A program made the position numbers and the translations under genes. A stretch of 63,221 bases of DNA from CAZEQK01 sp964514395 (GTDB lineage Bacteria > Bacillota > Bacilli > Tepidibacillales > Tepidibacillaceae). The notes under the pieces were generated by a model. That model did no database searches. It had not been told where the DNA came from and worked only from the letters and a program-made list of their open reading frames with translations. The stretch is taken from NCBI GenBank assembly GCA_964514395.1, contig CAZEQK010000017.1, positions 1 through 63,221 on the forward strand. Reading direction: 5' to 3'. Below are positions 52,789 through 61,650 of this stretch, in pieces; the first letter of the stretch is position 1, and the number at the start of each line of letters is the position of its first letter.

Positions 52789-54372
52789 ATGAAATCAAAA
52801 TTTACTATCGTCATATTAATTATCACGTTATTATTAACAGCTTGTTCTGCAATAAATCCACCTGGGTTTGGGAAGAAGCCTGATGAGCAAAGGCAAGCTC
52901 CTCAAACTGAAGGACCGATTTCTGGGGGAATTATAACAGTAGGAATAGACGTACAGTCTCTTTTAATCGATCCCCTTGGTTATCAATTATCAAAGGCGGC
53001 TTTTTATAAGGTAGATTCGATAATTTATCGAGGTTTATACAAATATAACGATAAATTTCAGCTCAATCCAGATCTAGCAAAGGGATCAGAAATCAATGAA
53101 GGTGATAAGAAAATAAAAATTAATTTAAAAGACGGTCTTATATTTTCCGATGGCACACCGCTTACGATTGATGATGTGAAATTTTCTTTAGAATGGTACA
53201 GCAAATCTAGCTATGATGGTAAATGGAAAGACTTTACCTTTGATATTAAAGGTACAGAGGATTATCGCGCTGGTAAAGCACGAGAGGTATCAGGAATTGC
53301 TTTAAGCCATAAAGAAAACAGTATCTACATTACCTATAATGAATTAAAAGCAGAGGATTTACAGCTTTTAACTGCACCCATTTTATCAGAGAAACAATTA
53401 CTAGGTAAAAGTATGGAAGAGATTAAGCAGGAATCCCTTATGGGTAAGCTATTAGCTACAGGTCCATTTAAAGTAAAAAGCTATAGTAACAATATTTTAG
53501 ATTTGACTAAAAATAATAACTATGAAGATAACGTTTACTTAGATGGTATTATCTTTAAAGCCTATGATAAGACAAATAACGAGGATCTTGTCTTTGCCCT
53601 TCCACAGATGCTAAGGAGTAAAAGTGAAGACCAAGCGATACTTACATTAGATGGTGAAGGATATCAATACCTTGGATTAAATTTAAACAATGAACAACTC
53701 AAAAACAAAACCATTAGGCAAGCATTTGCATTAGCGATAGATTACAATAAAATTATTCAGAAATTTTATCATGGCTATGCTGATCAACCTTTCTCCATCA
53801 TTCATCCAAAATCATGGGCTTATAACAAAGTGAAGAGAAGTACAGATATCGAAGCAGCAAAAGAACGATTAAAAGGTCAAAATCTCTCCTTTCATCTAGC
53901 CTATGCAGACACAACATTTAATCATGATTTAGCTCAAGAGATAGCAATTCAATTAAGCACTGTAGGAATAGATATAAAGCTAATGCCAATAGAAAAAGAA
54001 GAATATATATTAAGGCTATTCTCCAAAGGAGATTTTGATCTTTTCTTAGCTAATTGGCCATATGAGATTGATCCAGCTTATGAGAATAAGAAATGGTTAA
54101 CTAAAAATGATGTACTTTTAGGTGGTTTTAATGTTAGTCATGTGAATGATCAAACACTAGACAGCATGCTTATGGCTGGTGAAAAGTTATGGAATACAGC
54201 AAAGAGAGCAGAGATATATAAGGATTGGCAAAAACAGTTTATGAATAACGATTATATTATCCCACTCACTAGTACCCAAGACTTGTTTTTAGTCAATAAG
54301 AAGCTACAAGCTCAAATAAAAAACAGTTTAGTACCATATAACGATATCAGTAATTGGTGGCTAAAAAAATAA
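52789..54372 (+). CDS. Family 5 solute-binding lipoprotein (peptide/nickel type)
   Basis: A 527-residue extracellular binding protein of an ABC importer without a transporter next to it. A type II signal peptide has lipobox LTAC (Cys19 from this start). The mature part has GGIITVGIDVQSLLIDPLG, GLIFSDGTPLTIDDVKFSLEW-type region (in part) and KTIRQAFALAIDYNK of the OppA/DppA/NikA family. AGGAGG is 6 nt before the ATG at 52789; the ATG at 52786 is too close. It sits between nrdR and dnaB, where B. subtilis has no such gene. The partner permease may be the opp operon 11 kb away or lie elsewhere. Confidence 0.87.
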   Translation: MKSKFTIVILIITLLLTACSAINPPGFGKKPDEQRQAPQTEGPISGGIITVGIDVQSLLIDPLGYQLSKAAFYKVDSIIYRGLYKYNDKFQLNPDLAKGSEINEGDKKIKINLKDGLIFSDGTPLTIDDVKFSLEWYSKSSYDGKWKDFTFDIKGTEDYRAGKAREVSGIALSHKENSIYITYNELKAEDLQLLTAPILSEKQLLGKSMEEIKQESLMGKLLATGPFKVKSYSNNILDLTKNNNYEDNVYLDGIIFKAYDKTNNEDLVFALPQMLRSKSEDQAILTLDGEGYQYLGLNLNNEQLKNKTIRQAFALAIDYNKIIQKFYHGYADQPFSIIHPKSWAYNKVKRSTDIEAAKERLKGQNLSFHLAYADTTFNHDLAQEIAIQLSTVGIDIKLMPIEKEEYILRLFSKGDFDLFLANWPYEIDPAYENKKWLTKNDVLLGGFNVSHVNDQTLDSMLMAGEKLWNTAKRAEIYKDWQKQFMNNDYIIPLTSTQDLFLVNKKLQAQIKNSLVPYNDISNWWLKK

Positions 54373-54379
54373 TGTTTTT

Positions 54380-54431
54380 AGAAAAAAATCCATCATTTGT
54401 ATCTTATTGATACATCTGAGGATTTTTTTAT
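54380..54431 (+). terminator. Terminator after the solute-binding lipoprotein gene
   Basis: An AAAATCC/GGATTTT outer stem with an inner TGTATC/GATACA hairpin, followed by a long T-run. Confidence 0.75.
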
Positions 54432-54460
54432 ATATGACCAGTATGCAGGCTATAGATATG

Positions 54461-54490
54461 AAAAAAACCTTAGTCTTGTTAAGACTAAGG
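54461..54490 (-). terminator. Terminator of the HesB-like gene
   Basis: A perfect 10-bp stem CCTTAGTCTT/AAGACTAAGG with a 3-nt loop, followed on the minus strand by seven T, about 28 bp after the stop of the HesB-like gene. Confidence 0.88.
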
Positions 54491-54517
54491 TCCAATAGAT
54501 GTAAACGAAAATATATA

Positions 54518-54811
54518 CTATGAACAAGTAGAGCTAAATGCAGAACGGACAGTAAATCCACTACCCCAACGAGATTCTCGGAAATCAATCTCAATATCCC
54601 CTATATTGGATAGTTCTTCTTCATTTACCACCACTTTAAAGGCTTTATGGTCAAATACCTTATCTCCATCCTTTGGCTCATCCAGAGCCAATCCTAATGA
54701 TGGACCGCCTCAACCAAATCCTGCGATATATACTCGAACAGCAGCACTGCTTTCTTTTTCCTTTAATAATTCAGAGATACTCTCCATTGCAGTCGATGTT
54801 ACGTTTACCAT
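54518..54811 (-). CDS. HesB/IscA-like protein with in-frame TGA, probable selenoprotein
   Basis: Reading through one TGA gives 97 residues of the HesB/IscA-like family: VRVYIAGFG, then the TGA at residue 34 (54710-54712), then GGPSLGLALDEPKDGD. C-terminal VRSAFSSTC follows. The TGA stands where relatives have the conserved metal-ligand cysteine. Just downstream, TTGGCTC and GAGCCAA form a 7-bp hairpin with loop TGGAT (54673-54691); the loop begins 25 nt after the TGA and has G as its second base, within the known bacterial SECIS limits. Good promoter, ribosome binding site (GGGG 6 nt away) and terminator show an active gene. A nonsense mutation is the alternative. HesB-like selenoproteins are an established family. 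Confidence 0.82.
54673..54691 (-). promoter_or_regulatory. Candidate bSECIS element of the HesB-like selenoprotein
   Basis: A perfect 7-bp stem TTGGCTC/GAGCCAA with apical loop TGGAT, inside the coding region. The stem starts 18 nt after the TGA and the loop starts 25 nt after it. It would recruit SelB with charged tRNA-Sec. Confidence 0.72.
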
Positions 54812-54865
54812 TTTTATCCCCTTTCCGATAAACACACTTATGTCCTTAAAAAATCTACAAATGTT

Positions 54866-54894
54866 ATTATATAAATAATAACAGGGAATCGCAA
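54866..54894 (-). promoter_or_regulatory. Promoter of the HesB-like gene
   Basis: On the minus strand TTGCGA (54894-54889) and TATAAT (54871-54866) are separated by 17 bp, about 55 bp before the ATG at 54811. Confidence 0.7.
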
Positions 54895-55012
54895 TAGTTA
54901 TTTAAACTCAAGGATGGTAAATTTTAAGTTTAGGCTATATTGGATTACAAGTGGAGATGGTATAATAAAAATAATGTCTTTGTCGTATTCTTTTACTAAA
55001 GGGGTAAATGTA

Positions 55013-56443
55013 ATGTCAATCAATTTAAATGAAATAACACCACAAGATTTCTATATCATAAAGCTTGAAGAATCAATGGAATTAAAAGAAATTGCTCATA
55101 TGATTGATTTATATCAGCCCATTATCGGTGTTGATGGTATAGGCTTATATTTTACACTGTTAAATCATATTCCATTAGGACAAGCTGGACATTCAGCAAT
55201 CCATCTACATAGAAATCTGATGAGTCAAATGCATTTATCCTTTCAGCCTATTATCAAAGCAAGGAAGGTACTAGAGGCGATTGGATTATTAAGAACAACG
55301 AAATATAAGCATAAGGATAAGAATGAGTATATTTTTGAGTACAGCTTAAAAAAACCACTTAATCCTTTTAAATTTTTTCAAAGTGATGTATTAAATTTGC
55401 TCTTATTAAATAGATTAGGAGAAATGTATTACAGACAGTTAAAAGAAAAGCTTATTGTAAATAAAGATTGGAAAGAGGATTATTTTATTGAGTTGATGGA
55501 TATCACAAAATCCTTTGATGAAATCTTTGATACAGTATTAGCATCAGAGATAAAAGGGGTATCAAACCATGAAATCCAAAACCTTCTTCAGCCATTAAGC
55601 TTAGATAAGGAGAAGGATAGTACTACACTCTCGATAAAGAATAAATATGTGGATATTGAATTTATTCAAGGAATGGTAAGTGATATCTTCCAGCTACATA
55701 AAAGCTTTGATGAGCATATGATCACCACAATTCAAGAACTTGCCTTTTTATATCATTTATCGGAGATGGATATTATTGATCTGCTAAAGGATCATACCAT
55801 ATATGATGAATTAGGAAAAATAGATGAAGAACTACTTAGAGAAAGAGTTAGAGAGAAATATCAATATGAGAAAAAGGAAGTAATGGTTCTAAACAAGAAT
55901 AATTTAACGGAAAAAGCAAAACAGCAATTAAGTCATGAGGATAAAGAAAGTAAACATAAATGGTATTTAGAAAACTACTCACCAATTGATTTATTTAGGC
56001 AGTATCAAAATGGTGGAAAAATACCAAGTGCTGATTTGAAGCTGATAGAGGATCTACTTCATGAATACAAGCTACCTTCAGTTGTCGTCAATGTATTAAT
56101 AGAATATATCATGTATACAAATGATCGTAAATTCCCAAGAAGTCTTGTAGAAAAAATTGCAGGACATTGGAAAAGGTTAAAAATAAAAACGGTAGAGGAA
56201 GCCCAGGCTGCTGCGAGAAAAGAGCATCAAATGTATAAGGAATGGAAAACAGGTGGGAATCGATCAAAAACAGAAGCAAACGGTTCAAAGGGAGTAAGTA
56301 AAGGGAAAAAAGAGAAAATACCGGATTATATATTACAGCAGGAGAAAAAGTATCATCAAAAGGACCAAAAGCCCGAAGAAGAATCAGATGAAAAAACTAA
56401 AAAAGAAATCAATAAATTATTAAAAGAATTAGGCGAGGTTTAA
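55013..56443 (+). CDS. dnaB: Replication initiation and membrane attachment protein DnaB
   Basis: Firmicute helicase-loading cofactor; with DnaD and DnaI it loads the DnaC helicase at oriC. The 476 residues include a winged-helix N-terminal domain (about 1-180) and a DnaB/DnaD-like helical C-terminal domain (about 290-410), ending in a basic and acidic low-complexity tail. YxxxI-like NGGKIPSADLKLIEDLL and YTNDRKFPRSLVEKIAGHWKR-type motif (in part) are in the DnaD-like domain. ATG at 55013 with AAAGGGG upstream is preferred; 33 in-frame codons upstream are dropped. A weak promoter TTGGAT/TATAAT lies at 54940-54966. Followed by dnaI after 15 bp. Confidence 0.9.
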   Translation: MSINLNEITPQDFYIIKLEESMELKEIAHMIDLYQPIIGVDGIGLYFTLLNHIPLGQAGHSAIHLHRNLMSQMHLSFQPIIKARKVLEAIGLLRTTKYKHKDKNEYIFEYSLKKPLNPFKFFQSDVLNLLLLNRLGEMYYRQLKEKLIVNKDWKEDYFIELMDITKSFDEIFDTVLASEIKGVSNHEIQNLLQPLSLDKEKDSTTLSIKNKYVDIEFIQGMVSDIFQLHKSFDEHMITTIQELAFLYHLSEMDIIDLLKDHTIYDELGKIDEELLRERVREKYQYEKKEVMVLNKNNLTEKAKQQLSHEDKESKHKWYLENYSPIDLFRQYQNGGKIPSADLKLIEDLLHEYKLPSVVVNVLIEYIMYTNDRKFPRSLVEKIAGHWKRLKIKTVEEAQAAARKEHQMYKEWKTGGNRSKTEANGSKGVSKGKKEKIPDYILQQEKKYHQKDQKPEEESDEKTKKEINKLLKELGEV

Positions 56444-56458
56444 GAAAGGAGCTTCACA

Positions 56459-57376
56459 ATGGAGAGTCTGAAAAAGGTGATAGATGAAATCATGCCTAAT
56501 TTGTCAGTTCAGAAGACAAATTGGGTGAAATATTTTGAACAGCATCAGGAACTAAAGGATTATTTTCAAGCGAATAACATTCAGGAAGAGGTCATTTTAA
56601 ACTCCCTTAATCTTTTATATCAATATACTAATGAAAAAAACAATTGTAAGACCTGTCCAGGAATCGATAAATGTCCTAATCTACTACAAGGACACTTTAC
56701 TCATCTGGGCTTTGAAAATAATCAGATCAATTCCCATGTACAGAAGTGCGATAAGCTCTTACGAAAAGAAAAAAAAGAGTATCAACAAAGGCTCTTTCAT
56801 ACCCTCTATATATCCAATGATGTTCTAAAGGCTTCCTTTAAGGAGATGGAGCAGACTCCTGAGCGAGAAAAAGCATTTATGGCACTACTTAAATTCTGTG
56901 CTAATTATAAGCCTGGTGAAAAGAGTAAGGGAATCTATCTTTATGGACCTTTAGGAGTTGGGAAAAGTCATCTCATGGCAGCCGCAGCAAATAAATTAGC
57001 AGCAAAAGGAATATCTACCTTGATGGTCTATGTACCTGACTTCTTTAGAGAAATGAAGAACTCCATCCACGATCATAGTTTAAATGAAAAGGTAGAAGCG
57101 CTAAAGCAAGTAGAGGTACTCATACTAGATGATATCGGGGCAGAGAACATCTCTAAATGGGAACGTGACGAAATCTTAGGTGCGATTCTTCAATCTAGAA
57201 TGATAACAGGACTACCTACCTTGTATACCTCTAATTTCAACTATGATGATTTAGAGGAGCATTTAGCCTATTCCAATAAAGGTGGAGAAGAAGGATTAAA
57301 GGCAAAAAGAGTCATGGAACGTATCAGGCATTATACAGTGGCCTATTTTGTTGATGGCCCTAATCGAAGAATCTAA
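56459..57376 (+). CDS. dnaI: Primosomal protein DnaI, helicase loader
   Basis: AAA+ ATPase that opens the replicative helicase ring for loading. The 305 residues start with a zinc-binding region (C63, C66, C72 in CKTCPGIDKCPN and C97), then the AAA+ domain with Walker A GPLGVGKS at 163-170, Walker B VLILDDIGAE, and a sensor arginine region near the C-terminus (ERIRHYT). AAGGAG precedes the ATG. In B. subtilis the next genes are ytxC and thrS; here a tRNA and a genomic island follow. Confidence 0.95.
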   Translation: MESLKKVIDEIMPNLSVQKTNWVKYFEQHQELKDYFQANNIQEEVILNSLNLLYQYTNEKNNCKTCPGIDKCPNLLQGHFTHLGFENNQINSHVQKCDKLLRKEKKEYQQRLFHTLYISNDVLKASFKEMEQTPEREKAFMALLKFCANYKPGEKSKGIYLYGPLGVGKSHLMAAAANKLAAKGISTLMVYVPDFFREMKNSIHDHSLNEKVEALKQVEVLILDDIGAENISKWERDEILGAILQSRMITGLPTLYTSNFNYDDLEEHLAYSNKGGEEGLKAKRVMERIRHYTVAYFVDGPNRRI

Positions 57377-57382
57377 ATTTAT

Positions 57383-57496
57383 CCAATAGCAAACCGCTGC
57401 TAAACCCCATAGGAATAAAGCGGCGATAAGCTCCTGGATAAGTTCAACTAACATTCAGGTAAACCATCTAAATGAAGTTTCACTTTATTGCCTAAT
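57383..57496 (-). repeat. Dispersed repeat family 2, copy B
   Basis: Reverse complement of the element at 9246-9350, about 114 bp. Conserved blocks, in the orientation of copy A, are AAGTGAAACTTCATTTAG, CCTGAATGTTAGT, CTTATCCAGGAGCTTA and a CCGCT/AGCGG hairpin. It lies between dnaI and tRNA-Ala. Relative to the adjacent genes, both copies are read in the same direction. Confidence 0.77.
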
Positions 57497-57534
57497 GGCT
57501 AGCTTCATGTTATAATTTCTTGGGAAATAGGAAT

Positions 57535-57610
57535 GGGGCATTAGCTCAGCTGGGAGAGTGCTACACTGGCAGTGTAGAAGTCAGGGGTTCGAGCCCCCTA
57601 TGCTCCACCA
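57535..57610 (+). tRNA. tRNA-Ala (anticodon GGC)
   Basis: A 76-nt cloverleaf with encoded CCA. The acceptor stem GGGGCAT/ATGCTCC has one G-U pair, the D arm starts GCTC, the anticodon arm is CTACA-CTGGCAG-TGTAG with anticodon GGC, and the T arm is AGGGG-TTCGAGC-CCCCT. A terminator follows. It is the likely integration target of the adjacent island. Confidence 0.96.
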
Positions 57611-57646
57611 CTAAATAAGCTTGATATGAAAAGGATTATAAAGATA

Positions 57647-57674
57647 AAGCCGCTTCCTAGGAAGTGGCTTTTTT
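57647..57674 (+). terminator. Terminator after tRNA-Ala
   Basis: AAGCCGCTTCC pairs with GGAAGTGGCTT (one G-U), followed by six T. Confidence 0.85.
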
Positions 57675-57679
57675 GGTAG

Positions 57680-57698
57680 TTGTGCGCGAATAGTGTGC
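57680..57698 (+). repeat. Left-end integrase arm-like repeat of the island
   Basis: TTGTGCGCGAATAGTGTGC contains two direct copies of GTGyGCGAA in tandem (the second ends at 57700). Its reverse complement resembles 62815-62833 near the start of the integrase pseudogene. Such paired repeats near both ends suggest arm-type integrase binding sites. Confidence 0.5.
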
Positions 57699-57969
57699 GA
57701 AATAAATATGCTATTTAAAAATTAACTATACCTTTTTTAATATTTAAAGTAATTAGTGGTGTTGTAAAATTGTTGCTAAAATGTTTTTAAACTATAGAAG
57801 GAAAAAACTATTAAATTGTAGAATGTAAAAAAATAACAGATATCTTTATTTAGAAGGGATTTCCTATATATTAATAATGCTTTATATGTAAATTTAAAGA
57901 TAGAAAACAACATATTCCTTGCTCTAGAAATATTGTTACCTTGAAGTTTTAAATTGGGAGTGAAATAAC

Positions 57970-60900
57970 ATGAATGGAATTGGTAAACAAGTCAGTAATC
58001 CATTTTCAACAGGTGGTGGTGGGAGTCAATTTGAAGCGCATGTACAGGCTTCTTTTGTCGTACTTATGCTTACTGGAGGTTTCGCTCCTATAATGCCTAA
58101 TTGGACCATAAAAAAAATCAAATTACAGGGTAAGTTTATTGGGTATGATACAGATGATATAATTATTTTTGTTGAAAATGCCAATGGGAGACAAAGGCGA
58201 AAAATCTTGGGCCAGATTAAACATTCCATCAACATTACTGAGAATGACTCAATCTTTGGTGAGGTCATTCAGGCAGCTTGGAATGATTTTAATAATGATA
58301 AGTTGTTTAGAAGGGGATATGATGCACTCGTCCTCATAACAGGCCCATTAAGTGCAACTGATATCAATGATGTACGCACAATTCTAGAGTGGGCAAGACA
58401 TTCGGAAAACGCTAAAGAATATATCAAAAAAGTAGAATTAGCTCGTTTTAGTAGCAAAAATAAGAAAAGAAAGTTAAAAGCCTTTAGAACAAAACTACAA
58501 GACGCTAATGGAGGGGAACTTATTACTGATGAAATACTTTTTGAATTTCTTAGACATTTTCACCTTCTTGGTTATGACTTGGACATTAAGGCAGGAGTTA
58601 CTTTATCGCTACTTCATTCTCTGATTGGCCAATATTCATCTGAAAACGTTTCTGCTTTGTGGGATCAGATTATTGATGAGGTTCAATCTAACAACAAGAA
58701 CGCAGGAACTATTTCATTAAAATCCCTTCCAGATGAATTGCAAAATGCTTTCAGGCGGAAAAACTATGCTGTAATTCCTAAAGAATTAACTCAAGGCCAA
58801 TTACCATCTAATGATCAAGATTGGAATCAAATAGAATATGCTTCTGCTTTGGCGATTGCAAATCTTATTGGTTCATGGGATGAGAATAATAAAAACGATA
58901 TTGAGATTATTAGTAACCTCCTTAATGAGGATTATAATTCTTGGATTGTAAAAATTAGAGAGGTATTACAACAGCCAACTACACCAATTGTTCTAAAGAA
59001 CGGAAAGTGGAAAGTTACTAAAAGAGAGAGTTTGTGGGAATCATTAGGAAAAAGGCTCTTTGATGAAAATTTAGATAGTTTTAAAAAATCTATTGTTATT
59101 GTCCTAACTGAGTACGATCCTCAGTTTGAATTACCGGATGAAGAAAGGTATACTGCTAAATTGCATGGAAAGGTATTGAAGTATTCTACACAACTACGTG
59201 ATGGATTAGCTGAAACCCTAGCTCTTATTGGTAATAAGCCCGAATATTTAATTAACTGTTCACAGCAAAAACCTGAGTCGGTTGCTAATATTGCAGTAAG
59301 GGAAATTCTTTCAAATACAGAGTGGGTTTTATGGGCTAGTCTAAACTATACTTTGCCTATATTGGCAGAAGCAGCACCTGAAGGATTTTTAGATGCAGTT
59401 GAACATGCATTACAGATTTCGTCATGCCCATTTGATGAACTTTTTTCTCAAGAAGGGGATACTTTATTTGGTAGAAATCACACTACAGGGTTATTGTGGG
59501 CACTAGAAACGCTTGCCTGGGAAGAGCAATATCTGGTTCATGTTTGCATAATTCTGGGTGAACTTTCTGCTCGTGATCCTGGTGGGAAATGGGCTAACCG
59601 ACCGGCCAATTCACTTACTACTATTTTTTTGCCGTGGTTTCCACAAACTATTGCGTCTATCGATAAGCGTAAAGTTGCGTTACAAACTCTTCAAGTTGAG
59701 GTACCGACAGTTACATGGAAACTTTTGCTTAGCTTATTACCAAACCACCATCAAGTATCTTCTGGTACGCAAAAGCCTTCTTGGCGTAATATTATTCCAA
59801 AAGATTGGAAAAAAGATGTAACTTCTAGTGAGTACTGGGATCAGGTGTTATTTTATGCAGATCAAGTTGTTAAGATAGCTGGTTATGATATAGAGAAACT
59901 TACTGAGCTTATTGATTATCTGGATAATCTACCACAACATTCTTTAGACGATGTTCTAGAAAATCTCACATCGAAAACTATTTTAAGTTATCCAGAAGAA
60001 GAACGTCTACCACTTTGGGTAGGTTTGACAAGATTTGCTACTAAGCATAAAAAATTTTCTGAGGCAAAATGGGCCTTGAGTAGTAAGATTATATCAAGGA
60101 TAGAAGATACTGCTGAAAAAATTGCCCCTACTAATCCATATAATCTCCATCAAAGGCTTTTTAACGAACATAATTACGAACTTTATGATGACAATAGAAA
60201 TTGGAAAGAAGGAAGACGAAAGCTTGAAGAGAGTCGTCATCAAGCGGTAAAGGATATTTTAGATTATTTTGGAATTGAGGGAATCTTTCGATTTTCCAAG
60301 AATGTAAAATTTCCTTATATTGTTGGTGATTCTCTTGGTATTATCGGAAATATAGAAATTGACAAGGTTATATTTCCATCCCTATTAGAAACAGAAAATA
60401 ATAACCTAGCGGAATTAGTGAGAGGTTATACTAACAGTCGTCAAAGTGTACAAGGGTGGAAATGGGTTGATGATTTATACAAAGTTGGATGGTCTAACTT
60501 GCAATTAGTGAGATTTCTTAGTTATCTTCCTTTTACAAAGGAAACTTGGAATCGAGTAAATAGATGGCTTGGTAATTCAGAAAAGGACTACTGGGTTATG
60601 ACAAGAGTAGACCCGTATGAAGCCAATAATGACCTTGGAACAGCCATAGATAAATTAATTGTTTATGGTAGGCCTAATGCTGCTATTAGTTGTTTGTATA
60701 CAATGCTCATAGACAATCATATAATAGATGAACCTAGGAGTTATAAAGCTCTGTTAGCTGCTGTATCTTCTAAAGAACCTTCAAACTCTATGGACACATA
60801 TTATACGGTAGAATTAATAAAGGCATTGCAGAAAGCCCCTGATAGTGATTTAGAAAATCTTTTTCAAGTTGAATGGGCATACTTACCATTGCTTGATAGA

Positions 60901-61521
60901 AATAATGGTGCGTCTCCACATACATTAGAAAATCGGCTTGCTTCAGACCCTGATTTTTTCTGTGAAATTATACGCCTTATTTATCGTTCAAAAAATGAAA
61001 GTAATTCAGAGAATGAGCTTAGTGAAAAAAAGAAATCTATTGTTACAAACGCATGGCAATTAATTTATGAATGGCAAACTCCACCTGGGATGAAATCTGA
61101 TGGAGGATTTTCAGGGGAACAATTCAAGGAATGGATTGAATGTATAAAAAAACAATGTGATGAATCTGGGCATCTTGAGGTAGCTCTTACACATGTAGGG
61201 CAGGTATTAACACACTGTCCGGTTGACCCAGATGAGTTGTGGATAGATCGAACTGTTGCCAATGTACTCAACGCAAAAGATATGGAGGAAATGAGAAATG
61301 GTTTTCGAACAGAACTTTATAACTCTCGTGGAGTACATTGGATTGATCCGACAGGGAAACCAGAAAGAGAACTGGCTGAAGATTACAGAAAAAAGGCCGA
61401 ACAAATTGAAAATGCAGGGTTTCAGCGTCTTGCTATTAAATTAAGAGATTTAGCTGAAACTTATGAGCGGGAAGCAGAAAGAATCATTAATAGGAGTAAG
61501 GTTAATGAAGGAGAAGAATGA
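57970..61521 (+). CDS. Large island protein with PD-(D/E)xK-like N-terminus and helical-repeat body, putative defence effector
   Basis: A 1183-residue cytoplasmic protein, not a family I can name with certainty. The N-terminus (1-130) has NPFSTGGGGSQFEAHV (E22), then YDTDDIIIFV (D60, D62, D63) and ILGQIKHS (Q82, K84). This E...D...QxK layout resembles Mrr/Cap4-type restriction endonuclease folds used by antiphage systems. The rest (about 180-1183) is mainly helical, with repeats suggestive of TPR or HEAT arrays, for example DELFSQEGD, YGRPNAAISCLYTML and GHLEVALTHVGQVL. No P-loop, membrane helix or signal peptide is seen. The GGGAG binding site lies 5 nt upstream of the ATG. The stop overlaps a tiny ORF. 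The nuclease and defence roles are inferred. Confidence 0.75.
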   Translation: MNGIGKQVSNPFSTGGGGSQFEAHVQASFVVLMLTGGFAPIMPNWTIKKIKLQGKFIGYDTDDIIIFVENANGRQRRKILGQIKHSINITENDSIFGEVIQAAWNDFNNDKLFRRGYDALVLITGPLSATDINDVRTILEWARHSENAKEYIKKVELARFSSKNKKRKLKAFRTKLQDANGGELITDEILFEFLRHFHLLGYDLDIKAGVTLSLLHSLIGQYSSENVSALWDQIIDEVQSNNKNAGTISLKSLPDELQNAFRRKNYAVIPKELTQGQLPSNDQDWNQIEYASALAIANLIGSWDENNKNDIEIISNLLNEDYNSWIVKIREVLQQPTTPIVLKNGKWKVTKRESLWESLGKRLFDENLDSFKKSIVIVLTEYDPQFELPDEERYTAKLHGKVLKYSTQLRDGLAETLALIGNKPEYLINCSQQKPESVANIAVREILSNTEWVLWASLNYTLPILAEAAPEGFLDAVEHALQISSCPFDELFSQEGDTLFGRNHTTGLLWALETLAWEEQYLVHVCIILGELSARDPGGKWANRPANSLTTIFLPWFPQTIASIDKRKVALQTLQVEVPTVTWKLLLSLLPNHHQVSSGTQKPSWRNIIPKDWKKDVTSSEYWDQVLFYADQVVKIAGYDIEKLTELIDYLDNLPQHSLDDVLENLTSKTILSYPEEERLPLWVGLTRFATKHKKFSEAKWALSSKIISRIEDTAEKIAPTNPYNLHQRLFNEHNYELYDDNRNWKEGRRKLEESRHQAVKDILDYFGIEGIFRFSKNVKFPYIVGDSLGIIGNIEIDKVIFPSLLETENNNLAELVRGYTNSRQSVQGWKWVDDLYKVGWSNLQLVRFLSYLPFTKETWNRVNRWLGNSEKDYWVMTRVDPYEANNDLGTAIDKLIVYGRPNAAISCLYTMLIDNHIIDEPRSYKALLAAVSSKEPSNSMDTYYTVELIKALQKAPDSDLENLFQVEWAYLPLLDRNNGASPHTLENRLASDPDFFCEIIRLIYRSKNESNSENELSEKKKSIVTNAWQLIYEWQTPPGMKSDGGFSGEQFKEWIECIKKQCDESGHLEVALTHVGQVLTHCPVDPDELWIDRTVANVLNAKDMEEMRNGFRTELYNSRGVHWIDPTGKPERELAEDYRKKAEQIENAGFQRLAIKLRDLAETYEREAERIINRSKVNEGEE

Positions 61522-61610
61522 AAAGGAAAGTTATTACGATAGAAACAATATACAATGAAATAGATGAAATATTAAGTATCAGACATATTGGTAAAAATAA
61601 AATTAAATAA
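61518..61610 (+). CDS. Tiny 30-codon ORF overlapping the end of the island gene
   Basis: An ATGA overlap with the stop of the large gene and a GGAG site 5 nt upstream would allow coupled translation of a 30-residue peptide beginning MKRKVITIETIYNEIDEIL. It is followed by a terminator. It may be a real small partner, the stub of a truncated second gene, or chance. Confidence 0.35.
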   Translation: MKRKVITIETIYNEIDEILSIRHIGKNKIK

Positions 61611-61612
61611 GG

Positions 61613-61646
61613 AAACTCCTGATAAAATATATCAGGAGTTTTTTAT
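61613..61646 (+). terminator. Terminator of the island operon
   Basis: A perfect 11-bp stem AAACTCCTGAT/ATCAGGAGTTT with a 7-nt loop, followed by T. Confidence 0.9.
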
Positions 61647-61650
61647 ACAT

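Noticed and set aside
54361..54594. A 77-codon minus-strand frame near the HesB-like gene
   Set aside because: It spans two terminators and overlaps the end of the HesB-like gene in another frame.
54710..54712. Treating the in-frame TGA simply as a nonsense mutation (pseudogene)
   Set aside because: The rest of the gene and its control signals are intact, the TGA is at the redox/metal cysteine, and a fitting bSECIS hairpin follows. Still testable by looking for selABCD.
54606..54878. A 90-codon plus-strand frame over the HesB-like gene
   Set aside because: It is the shadow of the HesB-like selenoprotein gene on the other strand, which has family motifs, promoter and terminator.
57970..61521. 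A STAND/NACHT NTPase interpretation of the island protein
   Set aside because: I scanned the protein for a GxxxxGK[ST] P-loop and found none.
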